Shown here: piece after piece, positions 42,110 through 50,675 of the stretch
Position numbering within the stretch: the stretch's first letter is position 1
Layout: each line of letters opens with the position of its first letter
Origin: Mycolicibacterium diernhoferi
Lineage (GTDB): Bacteria; Actinomycetota; Actinomycetes; Mycobacteriales; Mycobacteriaceae
Assembly: GCF_019456655.1 (NCBI RefSeq)
Contig: NZ_CP080332.1
Span: forward strand, 2,232,001 to 2,296,000
Length of the DNA: 64,000 nucleotides
Direction of reading: 5' to 3'
Notes under the pieces: generated by a model
Databases searched by the model: none
The model's input: the letters and a program-made list of their open reading frames with translations, nothing else
Told to the model about the DNA's origin: nothing
Translations under genes and position numbers: made by a program

Positions 42110-42750
42110 GTCCGTCGGCACCGGCCGGTCTACCCGTCATGGGACTCATCGACATCGAGCTGTTCGCGACACTGGACCTGGTAGGGCAGGCGCCGGGCGG
42201 GCCGGAGGAGGATCCCATCGGATTCCCGTTCGGCGGCTGGCAGGCGCCGCTGATGAACGAGGTCGCCGGAGCGCAGGTGGCGGCGGCCTACGAGGGCACC
42301 GATGCGCTGCTGCTCGGCCGGCGCACCTACGACATCTTCGCGGCGTACTGGCCGCACCAGGATGACGAATTCGGCGCGCTGTTCAACCGCATCCCGAAGT
42401 ATGTGGCCTCCCGCGGCAAACCCGATCTGTCCTGGGCGGGGTCCACTCTGCTCGGGAACGATCTGGTCGCGGCGGTACGCGAGATCCGGGATCGGCACGC
42501 GCAGGTGAAGGTCGTCGGGAGCCTGAATCTGGTGCAGACCCTGTTGCGGGAGAAGCTCTTCGACCGCATCGACCTGTGGCTGCATCCGATCATGCTCGGC
42601 GTCGGCAAGAAGGTGTTCGCCGACGGTGTGGTGCCCACCAACGTCGCGCTGCTGCAGCCGCCGGTATCCGGTCCGGCGGGCACGGTCTACCTGCGCTACG
42701 GGCTGGCCGACGGCGTCCCGGAGACCGGCGTTATGGCTGAGGTGCCCTGA
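42106..42750 (+). CDS. Dihydrofolate reductase / RibD C-terminal family protein
   Basis: A 214-residue protein of the RibD C-terminal (YyaP/DHFR-like) family. Visible features are the start of the fold (DIELFATLDLVGQAPGG), GTDALLLGRRTYDIFAAYWPHQ (the loop that holds NADPH in DHFR-like folds), VKVVGSLNLVQTLLREKLFDRIDLWLHPIMLGVGKKVF and a C-terminal strand. Its actual substrate is not known. The ATG overlaps the stop of the upstream membrane gene (ATGA), so the two are translated together. It converges on the MFS gene with 18 bases between. Confidence 0.8.
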   Translation: MSPSAPAGLPVMGLIDIELFATLDLVGQAPGGPEEDPIGFPFGGWQAPLMNEVAGAQVAAAYEGTDALLLGRRTYDIFAAYWPHQDDEFGALFNRIPKYVASRGKPDLSWAGSTLLGNDLVAAVREIRDRHAQVKVVGSLNLVQTLLREKLFDRIDLWLHPIMLGVGKKVFADGVVPTNVALLQPPVSGPAGTVYLRYGLADGVPETGVMAEVP

Positions 42751-42768
42751 AATCAGTTCCGGTAAAGG

Positions 42769-43974
42769 CTAGTTCGATTCCTCGGCCGGCGACGGGTCGG
42801 CGGGCACCAGGGGGATGGCGGCCAGCGGGAACAGTGCGCACACGGCGAAGGCGACCGGGAAACCGGCGGCGGCGATCAGCGTGCCGAACAGCGGTGCACC
42901 GACGGCGGTGGCCAGATGCTGGCTGGTGTTCTGCGTGCCCAGCGCGCGCCCGCTCCAGAACGGTCCGGCGATCTCCGCGATCGCGGTGAACGCCAAACCG
43001 TTGTCGGACACCGTGACAACCGAGGCGACGATCATCAGCGCGACGGCGATCGGGGAATCCAACGCATCGGTCACCGCCAGCAACGCCATCGTCACCGCGG
43101 CGGCCGCCGCGATGGAACGGATGGGCCGCAGCCGGGATCCGACCACGTCCGACCACCGCCCCGCCGCGATCCGCCCGCCGGCGCCGAGGACCTGTGCGAC
43201 GGTGACCAGGGTGCCTGCCGATGCCGCCGACCATCCGCGTTCGGTCATCAACCAGACCAGGGTGAAGGTCCAGATGAACCCCTGCGGGACCACCAGCAGC
43301 ACCGAGACGGCATGGATGCGCCACAGCATCGACGAACCGCGGTAGGGGTTGGCCAGGTGTTGCGGCGGTGCGTCGGCGCGGTGCGGCCGCGGCGGATCCA
43401 GCACACCGATCGCGCAGATGACCGCGGACAGCACGCACACCGCCGCCGGGAACACCAGCGCGGTGGCCACCCCGTGGCTCTCGGCGAGCCGGGGGATGAC
43501 CAAGGCGCCCAGTCCGACTCCCAACGGGGTGGCGGTCTGGCGGATTCCCATGGCGAGGCCGCGCTGTTCCGGCGGGAACCAGCCGACGACCACCCGCCCG
43601 CTGGCGGAGTTGCTGCTGGCCGCGGCCATCCCGCCGAGGAGCAGGAACGCGCCGACCGCGAACAGTGAGTCCACCGAGGCCGCGCCGAAGGCGAATGCGG
43701 CGGTCAGCGCCGAGCCGACGGTCAGCACGATCCGTTCGCCGACCCGGTCGACCAGCCAGCCCCAGGCGATCAGGGTCAGTACCAGCCCGAAACTCGGCAT
43801 GGCCGCGAGCAGTCCGGCCGCGGCGAGGTCCACGCCGTGCTCGCTGCGCAGTGTCGGGATGAGAAAGGCGGCGCCGTTGATGAACACGTTGGCGCATGTC
43901 GTGGCTGTGAGTGCGATCACCAGCATCGACCACCGCCGCGCGGTGCCGATGGATGCCGTTCCCATGACGGCCAT
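42769..43974 (-). CDS. MFS transporter (Rv2994-like)
   Basis: A 401-residue protein with about 12 transmembrane helices in two halves. The MFS signature between helices 2 and 3 appears as GWLVDRVGERIVLTVGSALTA, and a second-half equivalent is AAGRWSDVVGSRLRPIRS. The substrate is unknown. It is divergent from the fumarylacetoacetase-family gene. The 121-bp gap holds an AT-rich perfect 23-bp dyad and strongly AT-rich sequence, unlike the rest of the window, suggesting a dedicated local regulator. Another in-frame ATG at 43965 is possible as start. Confidence 0.84.
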   Translation of the reverse strand: MAVMGTASIGTARRWSMLVIALTATTCANVFINGAAFLIPTLRSEHGVDLAAAGLLAAMPSFGLVLTLIAWGWLVDRVGERIVLTVGSALTAAFAFGAASVDSLFAVGAFLLLGGMAAASSNSASGRVVVGWFPPEQRGLAMGIRQTATPLGVGLGALVIPRLAESHGVATALVFPAAVCVLSAVICAIGVLDPPRPHRADAPPQHLANPYRGSSMLWRIHAVSVLLVVPQGFIWTFTLVWLMTERGWSAASAGTLVTVAQVLGAGGRIAAGRWSDVVGSRLRPIRSIAAAAAVTMALLAVTDALDSPIAVALMIVASVVTVSDNGLAFTAIAEIAGPFWSGRALGTQNTSQHLATAVGAPLFGTLIAAAGFPVAFAVCALFPLAAIPLVPADPSPAEESN

Positions 43975-43994
43975 CGTGCCACGGGAATCTCAAG

Positions 43995-44017
43995 ATATTG
44001 AACTCACATCTCAATAT
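43995..44017. promoter_or_regulatory. AT-rich 23-bp dyad upstream of the MFS gene
   Basis: ATATTGA, nine bases, TCAATAT: a perfect 7-bp inverted repeat, and TCTCAA occurs twice at 21-bp spacing (43988 and 44009). It lies 21 bases before the MFS start and about 80 bases before the hydrolase start, in otherwise very GC-rich DNA. It is a strong candidate operator. Confidence 0.45.
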
Positions 44018-44095
44018 ATGGAAGAGGTGGGAGGTATTGCGGGATGGACCGACGCCGCGCGCCGAACTGTGGCGGGGCGTCATTAGGCTGGACGA

Positions 44096-44905
44096 ATGCG
44101 CCTCGGTCGAATCGCCAGTCCTGACGGGGTCGCCTTCGTAGTCATCGAAGGCGACTCGAACTCCGATGCGGTGTGCCGCGAGATTGCCGAACAGTATCTG
44201 TCGCGCAATCCCACGTTCACCGGCCGCAGTTGGCCGCTGGCCGACGTGCGGCTGCTGGCGCCGATCCTGGCCAGCAAGGTGATCTGCATGGGCAAGAACT
44301 ACGCCGCGCACGCCCACGAGATGGGTGGCGAGCCGCCGGAGGATCCGGTGATCTTCCTCAAGCCCAACACCGCCATCATCGGGCCCAACGTCCCGATCCA
44401 GTTGCCGGCCGACGCCAACCCCGTGCATCACGAGGGCGAGCTGGTGATCGTCATCGAGCGGCCCTGCAAGGACGTGCCCGCCGCGAAGGCGGCCGACTAC
44501 ATCCTCGGCTACACGATCGCCAATGACGTGTCCGCGCGCGATCAGCAGCGCAAGGACGGCCAGTGGATGCGGGCCAAGGGGCACGACACCTTCTGCCCGG
44601 TCGGGCCCTGGATCGAGACCGCCGTGGATCCGTCCGATCTGGACCTGCGTACCGAGGTCATGCGCCAGGGCGAGGATTCGAAGCCCGTGGTGGAGGTTCG
44701 TCAGCAGTCCAACACCTCGCTGTTGCTGCACGATGTGGGCGCCATCGTCGAATGGGTGTCGGCGGTCATGACGCTGCTGCCCGGCGATCTCATCCTCACC
44801 GGAACCCCGGAGGGCGTCGGCCCGATCGAGGACGGCGACACCGTCAACATCACCATCGAGGGGATCGGCACCCTCTCCAATCCCGTTGTGCGCAAGCAGA
44901 AATAA
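44096..44905 (+). CDS. Fumarylacetoacetate hydrolase family protein (Rv2993c-like)
   Basis: A 269-residue FAH-family hydrolase/isomerase. Core motifs: ICMGKNYAAHAHEMGG, VIFLKPNTAIIGPN, HHEGELVIVIE and the metal-site sequence YTIANDVSARDQQRKDGQWMRAKGHDTFCPVGPW, ending with LPGDLILTGTPEGVGPIEDGD. The two acidic Glu and the later Asp are expected to bind Mg. Members act on 2-hydroxyhepta-2,4-diene-1,7-dioate or acylpyruvates; the substrate here is not set. TAGGCT (44084-44089) ends six bases before the ATG. gltX begins 18 bases downstream on the same strand. Confidence 0.88.
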   Translation: MRLGRIASPDGVAFVVIEGDSNSDAVCREIAEQYLSRNPTFTGRSWPLADVRLLAPILASKVICMGKNYAAHAHEMGGEPPEDPVIFLKPNTAIIGPNVPIQLPADANPVHHEGELVIVIERPCKDVPAAKAADYILGYTIANDVSARDQQRKDGQWMRAKGHDTFCPVGPWIETAVDPSDLDLRTEVMRQGEDSKPVVEVRQQSNTSLLLHDVGAIVEWVSAVMTLLPGDLILTGTPEGVGPIEDGDTVNITIEGIGTLSNPVVRKQK

Positions 44906-44923
44906 AGGACCAAGGGAAGACAA

Positions 44924-46390
44924 ATGACATCCGCCACTGATGCTGTCCGGGTACGGTTCTGCCCTTCTCCGACGGGCACCCCGCACGTCGGGTTGGTGCG
45001 TACCGCGTTGTTCAACTGGGCCTACGCCCGGCACACCGGCGGCACCTTCGTGTTCCGCATCGAGGACACCGACGCCGCCCGCGACACCCAGGAGAGCTAC
45101 GACGCCATCCTGGACGCGCTGCGCTGGCTCGGGCTGGACTGGGATGAGGGGCCCGAGGTCGGCGGCCCGCATGAGCCGTACCGGCAGTCGCAGCGCTCCG
45201 ATCTGTATCGGGACGTGATCGGCAAGCTGCTCGCCGCGGGGGAGGTCTACGAGGCCTACTCCACACCCGAAGAGGTCGAGGCCCGCCACCTCGCCGCCGG
45301 CCGCAATCCCAAACTGGGCTATGACAACTACGACCGTGATCTCACCGACGAGCAGCGGGCGGCGTTCGCGGCCGAGGGCCGCAGGCCCGTGCTCCGGTTG
45401 CGGATGCCCGACCAGGACCTCACCTGGACCGATCTCGTGCGCGGCGAGACCACCTTCGCCGCCGGGGTGGTGCCCGATTTCGCGATCACCCGCGCCAACG
45501 GAGATCCGCTCTACACCTTGGTCAATCCCGTCGACGACGCGTTGATGAAGATCACACATGTGCTGCGCGGTGAGGACCTGCTGCCGTCCACCCCGCGGCA
45601 GATCGCCCTGTACCAGGCGCTGATCCGCATCGGAGTCGCCGACCGCATCCCCGAATTCGCGCACCTGCCAAGCGTTCTGGGCGAGGGCAACAAGAAGCTG
45701 TCCAAGCGCGACCCGCAGTCGAACCTGTTCCTGCACCGTGACCGGGGTTTCATCCCGGAGGGGCTGCTCAACTACCTGGCGCTGCTGGGCTGGGGGATCG
45801 CCGACGATCACGATCTGTTCAGCCTCGACGAGATGGTGGCGGCGTTCGACGTCGTGAACGTCAACTCCAACCCGGCCCGCTTCGACCAGAAGAAGGCCGA
45901 CGCGATCAACGCCGAGCACATCCGGCTGTTGACCCCGGAGGACTTCACCGCCCGGCTGCGGGCCTATCTGGACGCCCACGGGCACGACACCGGCCTGGAC
46001 GAGGCCGCCTTCGCCGAAGCCGCGGCGCTGGTGCAGACCCGCATCGTGGTGCTCGGCGATGCGTGGGATCTGTTGAAGTTCTTCGACGATGGCTCCTACG
46101 TCCTCGATGAGAAGGCGGCGGCCAAGGAACTCAAGCCCGAGGCGGCGCCGGTGCTGGACGCCGCGCTGACGGCTCTGGAGGCCGCGCCGCAGTGGTCCAC
46201 CGCGGCGATCGAGGAAGCGCTCAAGGCGGCGCTGCTGGACGGGCTGGAGCTCAAACCCCGTAAGGCCTTCGGCCCGATCCGGGTCGCGGTCACCGGGTCG
46301 ACGGTCAGCCCGCCGCTGTTCGAGTCCCTGGAACTGCTCGGTCGGGAGCGCAGTTTGGCCCGGTTGCGCGCCGCAAGGGCAGGGGTGTGA
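44924..46390 (+). CDS. gltX: Glutamyl-tRNA synthetase (probably non-discriminating)
   Basis: A 488-residue class I GluRS. The HIGH-like motif is in [21 protein letters not shown], with HVGL in place of HIGH as usual for GluRS; KMSKS is KKLSKRDPQ. Downstream lies the all-helical anticodon-binding domain. As GatCAB and tRNA-Gln are present and no GlnRS is seen, it should charge both tRNA-Glu and tRNA-Gln with glutamate. A GGACCAAGGGAAGA stretch precedes the ATG. It shares the operon with the FAH gene. Confidence 0.96.
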   Translation: MTSATDAVRVRFCPSPTGTPHVGLVRTALFNWAYARHTGGTFVFRIEDTDAARDTQESYDAILDALRWLGLDWDEGPEVGGPHEPYRQSQRSDLYRDVIGKLLAAGEVYEAYSTPEEVEARHLAAGRNPKLGYDNYDRDLTDEQRAAFAAEGRRPVLRLRMPDQDLTWTDLVRGETTFAAGVVPDFAITRANGDPLYTLVNPVDDALMKITHVLRGEDLLPSTPRQIALYQALIRIGVADRIPEFAHLPSVLGEGNKKLSKRDPQSNLFLHRDRGFIPEGLLNYLALLGWGIADDHDLFSLDEMVAAFDVVNVNSNPARFDQKKADAINAEHIRLLTPEDFTARLRAYLDAHGHDTGLDEAAFAEAAALVQTRIVVLGDAWDLLKFFDDGSYVLDEKAAAKELKPEAAPVLDAALTALEAAPQWSTAAIEEALKAALLDGLELKPRKAFGPIRVAVTGSTVSPPLFESLELLGRERSLARLRAARAGV

Positions 46391-46476
46391 AAAGTGGTCC
46401 GAAATCTTTGGTAGTCTGCTCGTCGGCCCGGAAAGCACAGCGGAGAGTCAGACCGCCGCGCTGAAAGAGCCGAAAC

Positions 46477-46504
46477 GATGCCTTGAGCTGCAGCGATAGG
46501 CATC
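46477..46504 (+). terminator. Possible weak hairpin after gltX
   Basis: GATGCCT (46477-46483) pairs with AGGCATC (46498-46504) across a 14-base loop, just before tRNA-Gln. Without a T-run, it might be a terminator for gltX or only a processing hairpin. Upstream, TAGTCT (46412-46417) could be the -10 box of the tRNA transcript. Confidence 0.3.
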
Positions 46505-46507
46505 AAA

Positions 46508-46579
46508 TGGGGTATGGTGTAATTGGCAACACAGCGGTTTCTGGTACCGCCATTCTAGGTTCGAGTCCTGGTACCCCAG
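46508..46579 (+). tRNA. tRNA-Gln (CTG)
   Basis: A 72-nt cloverleaf: acceptor TGGGGTA pairs with TACCCCA, anticodon stem GCGGT/ACCGC encloses loop TTCTGGT with CTG, and the T-arm holds GGTTCGAGTCC. The discriminator is G and CCA is not encoded. It is charged by GluRS and amidated by GatCAB. Confidence 0.95.
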
Positions 46580-46652
46580 CTGTCCGGCCCGGAACAGCGG
46601 ATTAGGTGAGAACGACTGCCTGAGCTATGCTTTCCGACCGGAAGATGTTCTA

Positions 46653-46725
46653 GCCCCCGTCGTCTAGCGGCCTAGGACGCCGCCCTCTCACGGCGGTAGC
46701 GTGGGTTCGAATCCCATCGGGGGTA
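46653..46725 (+). tRNA. tRNA-Glu (CTC)
   Basis: A 73-nt cloverleaf: acceptor GCCCCCG pairs with CGGGGGT (a terminal G-U), anticodon stem CCGCC/GGCGG encloses CTCTCAC with CTC, and the T-arm holds GGTTCGAATCC. The discriminator is A and CCA is not encoded. It lies 73 bases after tRNA-Gln on the same strand. Confidence 0.95.
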
Positions 46726-46731
46726 CGCGAT

Positions 46732-46770
46732 AGAGGCCCAGGAGAAATCCTGGGCCTCTTCTTCGTTTTC
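46732..46770 (+). terminator. Intrinsic terminator after tRNA-Glu
   Basis: A perfect 12-bp stem (AGAGGCCCAGGA with its complement 748-759 of this 46-kb block), GAAA tetraloop and a T-rich tail (TCTTCGTTTT). It ends the tRNA transcript and separates it from the convergent IclR gene. Confidence 0.85.
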
Positions 46771-46840
46771 GGGTGTATTCGGTCGCCCGAGAGGGAGTCC
46801 GGCCGTGATTCAGGCCACGTACCGATCCCCGGCGGCGGAG

Positions 46841-47542
46841 CTAGAGGCGGCGGGTCAGTGCCTCGGACGCCGCGAGCAGATCGGCGGCCCAACGGGCGCC
46901 CGGCCGGCGACCCATCCGGTCGATCGGACCCGACACCGACACCGCCGCGATCACCGCGCCACGTCCGTCGCGCACCGGGGCCGACACGCTGGCGACGCCG
47001 GACTCCCGCTCTGCCGCGCTCTGGGCCCAGCCCCGGCGGCGAACCTCGGCGAGGGTGCGTTCGGTGAACTTGGCGCCCGCGAGCACCGCCTGCTGGGTGG
47101 CGGGATCGCTGTAGGCCAGTAGCACTTTGGCCCCCGAGCCGGCGGTCATCGGAAGCCGGGTGCCGATCGGGACGGTGTCGCGCAGGCCGGCCGGCGGCTC
47201 CAGGGAGGCGACGCAGACCCGCGAGCTGCCCTCCCGGCGATACAGCTGCACGCTCTCGCCGGTGAGTTCGCGCAGTCGGGGCAGGACGATGGCGCCGGCG
47301 GCCAGCAGTGCATCGTTGACCTGCCCGGCCAGTTCGGTCAGGGCCGGGCCCAGCCGCCATCGTCCTTCGTTGTCGCGGGCGAGCAGTCGGTGCACTTCCA
47401 GGCCCGCCGCCAGCCGGTGCGCGGTGGCGCGCGGCAGCCCCGTGCGTTCGCACAGTTCGGCCAGACCGCAGGGTGACTCGGCCACCGTGTGCAGGACGCC
47501 CACCGCTTTGTCGAGGACGCCGATACCGCTATCCTGTCTCAC
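46841..47542 (-). CDS. IclR family regulator, LtbR/NdgR-like
   Basis: A 233-residue IclR regulator. The N-terminal winged helix-turn-helix is GLAELCERTGLPRATAHRLAAGLEVHRLL, followed by the IclR ligand domain with SVQLYRREGSSRVCVASLE, LPMTAGSGAKVLLAY and GVASVSAPVRDGRGAVIAAVSVSGP. Order matches Rv2989. Related actinobacterial proteins (LtbR, NdgR) repress leuCD and leuB, so it probably controls the divergent leuCD. The GTG start has no Shine-Dalgarno; TAGTAT (minus strand 47554-47549) ends six bases before it, so the mRNA is likely leaderless. Confidence 0.88.
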   Translation of the reverse strand: MRQDSGIGVLDKAVGVLHTVAESPCGLAELCERTGLPRATAHRLAAGLEVHRLLARDNEGRWRLGPALTELAGQVNDALLAAGAIVLPRLRELTGESVQLYRREGSSRVCVASLEPPAGLRDTVPIGTRLPMTAGSGAKVLLAYSDPATQQAVLAGAKFTERTLAEVRRRGWAQSAAERESGVASVSAPVRDGRGAVIAAVSVSGPIDRMGRRPGARWAADLLAASEALTRRL

Positions 47543-47562
47543 AGGGAGATACTAGCGTCCCG

Positions 47563-47574
47563 CATCGTGAGATG
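47563..47574. promoter_or_regulatory. CATC-N4-GATG dyad in the IclR/leuC divergent promoter
   Basis: CATCGTGAGATG is a 12-bp inverted repeat nine bases upstream of the regulator's -10 hexamer and 45 bases before the leuC start. It resembles the TAGTGAGA-type site I recall for LtbR of Corynebacterium. It would let the IclR protein repress both sides. Confidence 0.45.
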
Positions 47575-47618
47575 ACCAGCCCGTCACGGCAGGACGCCCG
47601 AGTTGAATCGAGATACCC

Positions 47619-49058
47619 ATGGAGCAGAACAAGCCCCGGACTCTGGCCGAGAAGGTGTGGGACGACCACGTCGTGTCCCGCGGCGCCGGAGAAGGTGCCG
47701 CCAAGGAACCCGACCTGATCTACATCGATCTGCACCTCGTGCACGAGGTCACCAGCCCGCAGGCGTTCGACGGTCTGCGGTTGGCCGGGCGTCCCGTCCG
47801 CCGGCCCGATCTGACCATCGCGACCGAGGACCACAACGTGCCCACGATCGACATCGACAAGCCGATCGCCGATCCGGTCTCGCGCACCCAGGTGGAAACT
47901 CTGCGCCGCAACTGCGCGGAGTTCGGCATCCGGTTGCATCCGATGGGCGACGCCGAACAAGGCATCGTGCACATCATCGGCCCCCAGCTGGGTCTGACCC
48001 AGCCGGGAATGACGGTGGTGTGCGGTGACAGCCACACCTCCACCCACGGCGCGTTCGGCGCGATCGCCATGGGTATCGGCACATCTGAGGTCGAGCACGT
48101 GATGGCCACCCAGACCCTGCCGCTCAAACCGTTCAAGACCATGGCGGTCAACGTCGACGGGGACCTGCCCGCCGGGGTGAGCGCCAAGGACATCATCCTG
48201 GCTGTGATCGCCAAGATCGGGACCGGTGGCGGTCAGGGCCACGTCATCGAATACCGGGGCAGTGCCATCGAATCGTTGTCGATGGAGGGCCGGATGACGA
48301 TCTGCAACATGAGCATCGAAGCGGGCGCCCGAGCCGGCATGGTGGCACCGGATGCCACCACATTCGAATTCCTCAAGGGCCGCCCGCACGCGCCGACCGG
48401 CGCGGATTGGGATGCCGCGGTGCAGGCGTGGAGCCAGTTGCGCACCGATGAGGGCGCCGAATTCGACACCGAGGTCTACATCGATGCCTCGACCCTGAGC
48501 CCGTTCGTGACCTGGGGGACCAACCCGGGGCAGGGTGTGCCGCTCTCGGCGGCGGTGCCCGACCCCGAGATGATGCTCGACGACGATGCCAAGCAGGCCG
48601 CCGAGAAAGCCTTGGCTTATATGGATCTTCGAGCGGGTACCCCGATGCGTGAGATCGCGGTCGACACGGTGTTCGTCGGCTCGTGCACCAACGGCCGCAT
48701 CGAGGATCTGCGGGTGGTCGCCGAGATCCTGGACGGCCGCAAGGTCGCCGACGGCGTCCGCATGCTGGTGGTGCCCGGATCCATGCGGGTCCGCGAGCAA
48801 GCCGAATCCGAAGGTTTGGGAGCGATCTTCACCGCCGCGGGAGCCGAGTGGCGTCAGGCCGGCTGCTCGATGTGTCTGGGAATGAACCCCGATCAGCTCG
48901 CCCCGGGGGAGCGTTGCGCGTCGACCTCCAACCGCAATTTCGAAGGACGGCAGGGCAAGGGCGGTCGTACCCACCTGGTGTCACCGGCTGTGGCAGCCGC
49001 CACAGCGGTGCGCGGCACCCTGTCTTCCCCTGCCGATCTGGCCCCCGTCGGCCGATAA
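47619..49058 (+). CDS. leuC: 3-isopropylmalate dehydratase large subunit
   Basis: A 479-residue aconitase-family protein. Motifs: [62 protein letters not shown], and the three [4Fe-4S] cysteines in [14 protein letters not shown] and [13 protein letters not shown]. The tail [25 protein letters not shown] is standard. With LeuD it isomerises 2-isopropylmalate in leucine synthesis. leuD follows after 42 bases. It diverges from the IclR regulator, whose probable operator lies in the shared promoter region. Confidence 0.97.
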   Translation: MEQNKPRTLAEKVWDDHVVSRGAGEGAAKEPDLIYIDLHLVHEVTSPQAFDGLRLAGRPVRRPDLTIATEDHNVPTIDIDKPIADPVSRTQVETLRRNCAEFGIRLHPMGDAEQGIVHIIGPQLGLTQPGMTVVCGDSHTSTHGAFGAIAMGIGTSEVEHVMATQTLPLKPFKTMAVNVDGDLPAGVSAKDIILAVIAKIGTGGGQGHVIEYRGSAIESLSMEGRMTICNMSIEAGARAGMVAPDATTFEFLKGRPHAPTGADWDAAVQAWSQLRTDEGAEFDTEVYIDASTLSPFVTWGTNPGQGVPLSAAVPDPEMMLDDDAKQAAEKALAYMDLRAGTPMREIAVDTVFVGSCTNGRIEDLRVVAEILDGRKVADGVRMLVVPGSMRVREQAESEGLGAIFTAAGAEWRQAGCSMCLGMNPDQLAPGERCASTSNRNFEGRQGKGGRTHLVSPAVAAATAVRGTLSSPADLAPVGR

Positions 49059-49100
49059 GCCGCCCCCGGCTCAGCCTCAAACCGCTAGGAGTACCAGGAC

Positions 49101-49694
49101 ATGCAAGCTTTTGACACCCACACCGGGATCGGCGTTCCGCTGCGCCGGTCCAATGTCGACACCGACCAGATCATCCCGGCGGTGTATTTGAAGCGGGTCA
49201 CCCGAACGGGTTTCGAGGACGGTCTGTTCGCGGCATGGCGCACCGATCCGTCCTTCATTCTGAATTTGGCGCCATTCGACAAGGGATCCGTTTTGGTGGC
49301 CGGCCCCGATTTCGGCACCGGATCCTCCCGGGAACACGCCGTCTGGGCGCTCATGGATTACGGCTTCCGGGTCGTCATCTCGCCGCGGTTCGCCGATATT
49401 TTCCGGGGCAATGCCGGCAAGGCGGGCCTTTTGGCGGCCGAAGTTTCCCACGACGATGTCGAACTTCTTTGGAAGCTGATCGAGCAGAATCCGGGCCTGG
49501 AAATCACTGTCAATCTTCAAGATCGAACCATTGCCGCCGGAACGGTCCTGCTGCCGTTCACGATTGATGACTACACCGCCTGGAGGCTGCTCGAGGGGCT
49601 CGACGATATAGGCCTTACGCTGCGGAAACAGGCCGAAATCGAGGAATACGAGCGGCACCGTCCGAGCTTCAAACCGAGGACTCTTCCGGCCTGA
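49101..49694 (+). CDS. leuD: 3-isopropylmalate dehydratase small subunit
   Basis: A 197-residue LeuD with the swivelling domain: [82 protein letters not shown]. The GTGSSREHA loop closes over the LeuC cluster. It is the second gene of leuCD. The last 300 bases are richer in A and T than neighbours (many TTT, AAT codons), unlike leuC, and the gene is followed by a hairpin at 49706. Confidence 0.96.
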   Translation: MQAFDTHTGIGVPLRRSNVDTDQIIPAVYLKRVTRTGFEDGLFAAWRTDPSFILNLAPFDKGSVLVAGPDFGTGSSREHAVWALMDYGFRVVISPRFADIFRGNAGKAGLLAAEVSHDDVELLWKLIEQNPGLEITVNLQDRTIAAGTVLLPFTIDDYTAWRLLEGLDDIGLTLRKQAEIEEYERHRPSFKPRTLPA

Positions 49695-49705
49695 ATTCGC
49701 CGGTT

Positions 49706-49728
49706 CCGGGCCCCCAAATATGGCCCGG
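49706..49728 (+). terminator. Hairpin after leuCD
   Basis: CCGGGCC (49706-49712) pairs with GGCCCGG (49722-49728) over a nine-base AT-rich loop, without a T-run. It starts 11 bases after the leuD stop. It is a weak terminator candidate. Confidence 0.4.
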
Positions 49729-49821
49729 CAACCTCATTCTCGGACGCCGGTACCACTGTCGGTGTGGGCCAACCGGATTGCAAAAATGTTCGCTAGCTAC
49801 GCTTGAAACCGCGCGTGGCTC

Positions 49822-49851
49822 TTGGAAATATGTGCCCAATGGGTTTACCGT
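49822..49851 (+). promoter_or_regulatory. Candidate hupB promoter
   Basis: TTGGAA (49822-49827), 18 bases, TACCGT (49846-49851). It predicts a start near 49858 and a short 5'-UTR of about 41 bases with the GGAGGG Shine-Dalgarno before the ATG. Other -10-like hexamers upstream are worse spaced. Confidence 0.4.
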
Positions 49852-49898
49852 GTCCTCTAGTCGGTCCAAGGTGGACCACTGGACTTCGGAGGGTTTGC

Positions 49899-50552
49899 AT
49901 GAACAAAGCAGAGCTCATCGACGCACTCACAACCAAGTTGGGCACCGATCGTCGACAGGCTACTGCCGCGGTTGAGAACATCGTCGACACGATCGTGCGT
50001 GCGGTGCACAAGGGTGAGAGCGTCACGATTACCGGCTTCGGCGTTTTCGAGCAGCGTCGCCGCGCCGCCCGTGTGGCTCGCAACCCGCGCACCGGTGAGA
50101 CCGTCAAGGTCAAGCCGACGTCGGTTCCGGCCTTCCGGCCCGGCGCTCAGTTCAAGGCGGTTGTCTCTGGCGCGCAGCGTCTCCCGGCAGACGGCCCCGC
50201 CGTCAAGCGCGGTGTGGCCGCGGCTCCGGCCAAGCGTGGCGCCGCCAAGAAGGCTGCTGTCAAGAAGGCTGTCGCCAAGAAGGCCGCTCCCGCGGTGAAG
50301 AAGGCTGCTGTCAAGAAGGCTGTCGCCAAGAAGGCCGCTCCCGCGGTGAAGAAGGCTGCTGTCAAGAAGGCTGTCGCCAAGAAGGCCGCTCCCGCGGTGA
50401 AGAAGGCTGCTGTCAAGAAGGCTGTCGCCAAGAAGGCCGCTCCCGCGGTCAAGAAGGCTGCTGTCAAGAAGGCTGTCGCCAAGAAGGCCGCTCCCGCGGC
50501 CAAGAAGGCTCCGGCCAAGAAGGCTCCCGCCAAGCGCGGCGGCCGCAAGTAA
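49899..50552 (+). CDS. hupB: HU-type nucleoid protein with Lys/Ala repeat tail
   Basis: A 217-residue mycobacterial HupB (Rv2986c). Residues 1-90 are a normal HU fold: [48 protein letters not shown] and [22 protein letters not shown]. The rest is a eukaryote-H1-like basic tail ending [12 protein letters not shown]. The tail contains five near-identical copies of a 17-residue unit [17 protein letters not shown]. It binds DNA and compacts the nucleoid. The ATG follows GGAGGG by five bases. An 18-bp perfect hairpin follows the stop. Confidence 0.95.
   Translation: MNKAELIDALTTKLGTDRRQATAAVENIVDTIVRAVHKGESVTITGFGVFEQRRRAARVARNPRTGETVKVKPTSVPAFRPGAQFKAVVSGAQRLPADGPAVKRGVAAAPAKRGAAKKAAVKKAVAKKAAPAVKKAAVKKAVAKKAAPAVKKAAVKKAVAKKAAPAVKKAAVKKAVAKKAAPAVKKAAVKKAVAKKAAPAAKKAPAKKAPAKRGGRK
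50253..50507 (+). repeat. Five 51-bp tandem repeats inside hupB
   Basis: Units at 50253, 50304, 50355, 50406 and 50457, each 51 bp and coding for [17 protein letters not shown] (last one AAKK). The first three units are identical at DNA level as read, with single-base differences at the end of units 4 and 5. Such low divergence in coding DNA points to recent unit duplication or slippage, so the copy number is likely variable between strains. Confidence 0.88.
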
Positions 50553-50566
50553 TTTCGGCAAGTACT

Positions 50567-50606
50567 GCAAAAGCACCCCAGAACTTAGGTTCTGGGGTGC
50601 TTTTGC
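50567..50606. terminator. 18-bp bidirectional terminator between hupB and mutT1
   Basis: GCAAAAGCACCCCAGAAC (50567-50584) pairs perfectly with 50589-50606 around a TTAG loop. The stem itself includes runs of T on both strands, so it can end both hupB and the convergent mutT1. Confidence 0.8.
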
Positions 50607-50620
50607 GTGTGCCGGCGGGC

Positions 50621-50670
50621 TGGGGGTACCTCCCGCTTGCGGGGGAGAGCGCAGCGACCGGGGGAGTCGC
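50621..50670. repeat. REP-like palindromic element
   Basis: Contains GGTACCTCCCGCTTGCGGG and GGGAGAGCGCAGCGACC followed by GGGGGAG: a short hairpin (CTCCCGC with GCGGGGGAG) and an AGCGCAGCGA tail. I recall similar sequences scattered in mycobacterial intergenic regions. It abuts the mutT1 stop at 50676. Only one copy is seen here. Confidence 0.4.
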
Positions 50671-50675
50671 GTGGC

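Noticed and set aside
42731..46438. A 1235-codon open frame on the minus strand
   Set aside because: It runs antisense across the FAH and gltX genes and through the MFS gene in a wrong frame. Its residues are dominated by Arg, His, Gly and Asp, as expected when a GC-rich gene is read on the wrong strand.
46391..46840. A further RNA gene between gltX and the IclR gene
   Set aside because: Apart from the two tRNAs and the terminator no cloverleaf or conserved RNA is seen.
50253..50507. CRISPR-like array
   Set aside because: The repeats are head-to-tail without spacers and encode the HU tail.
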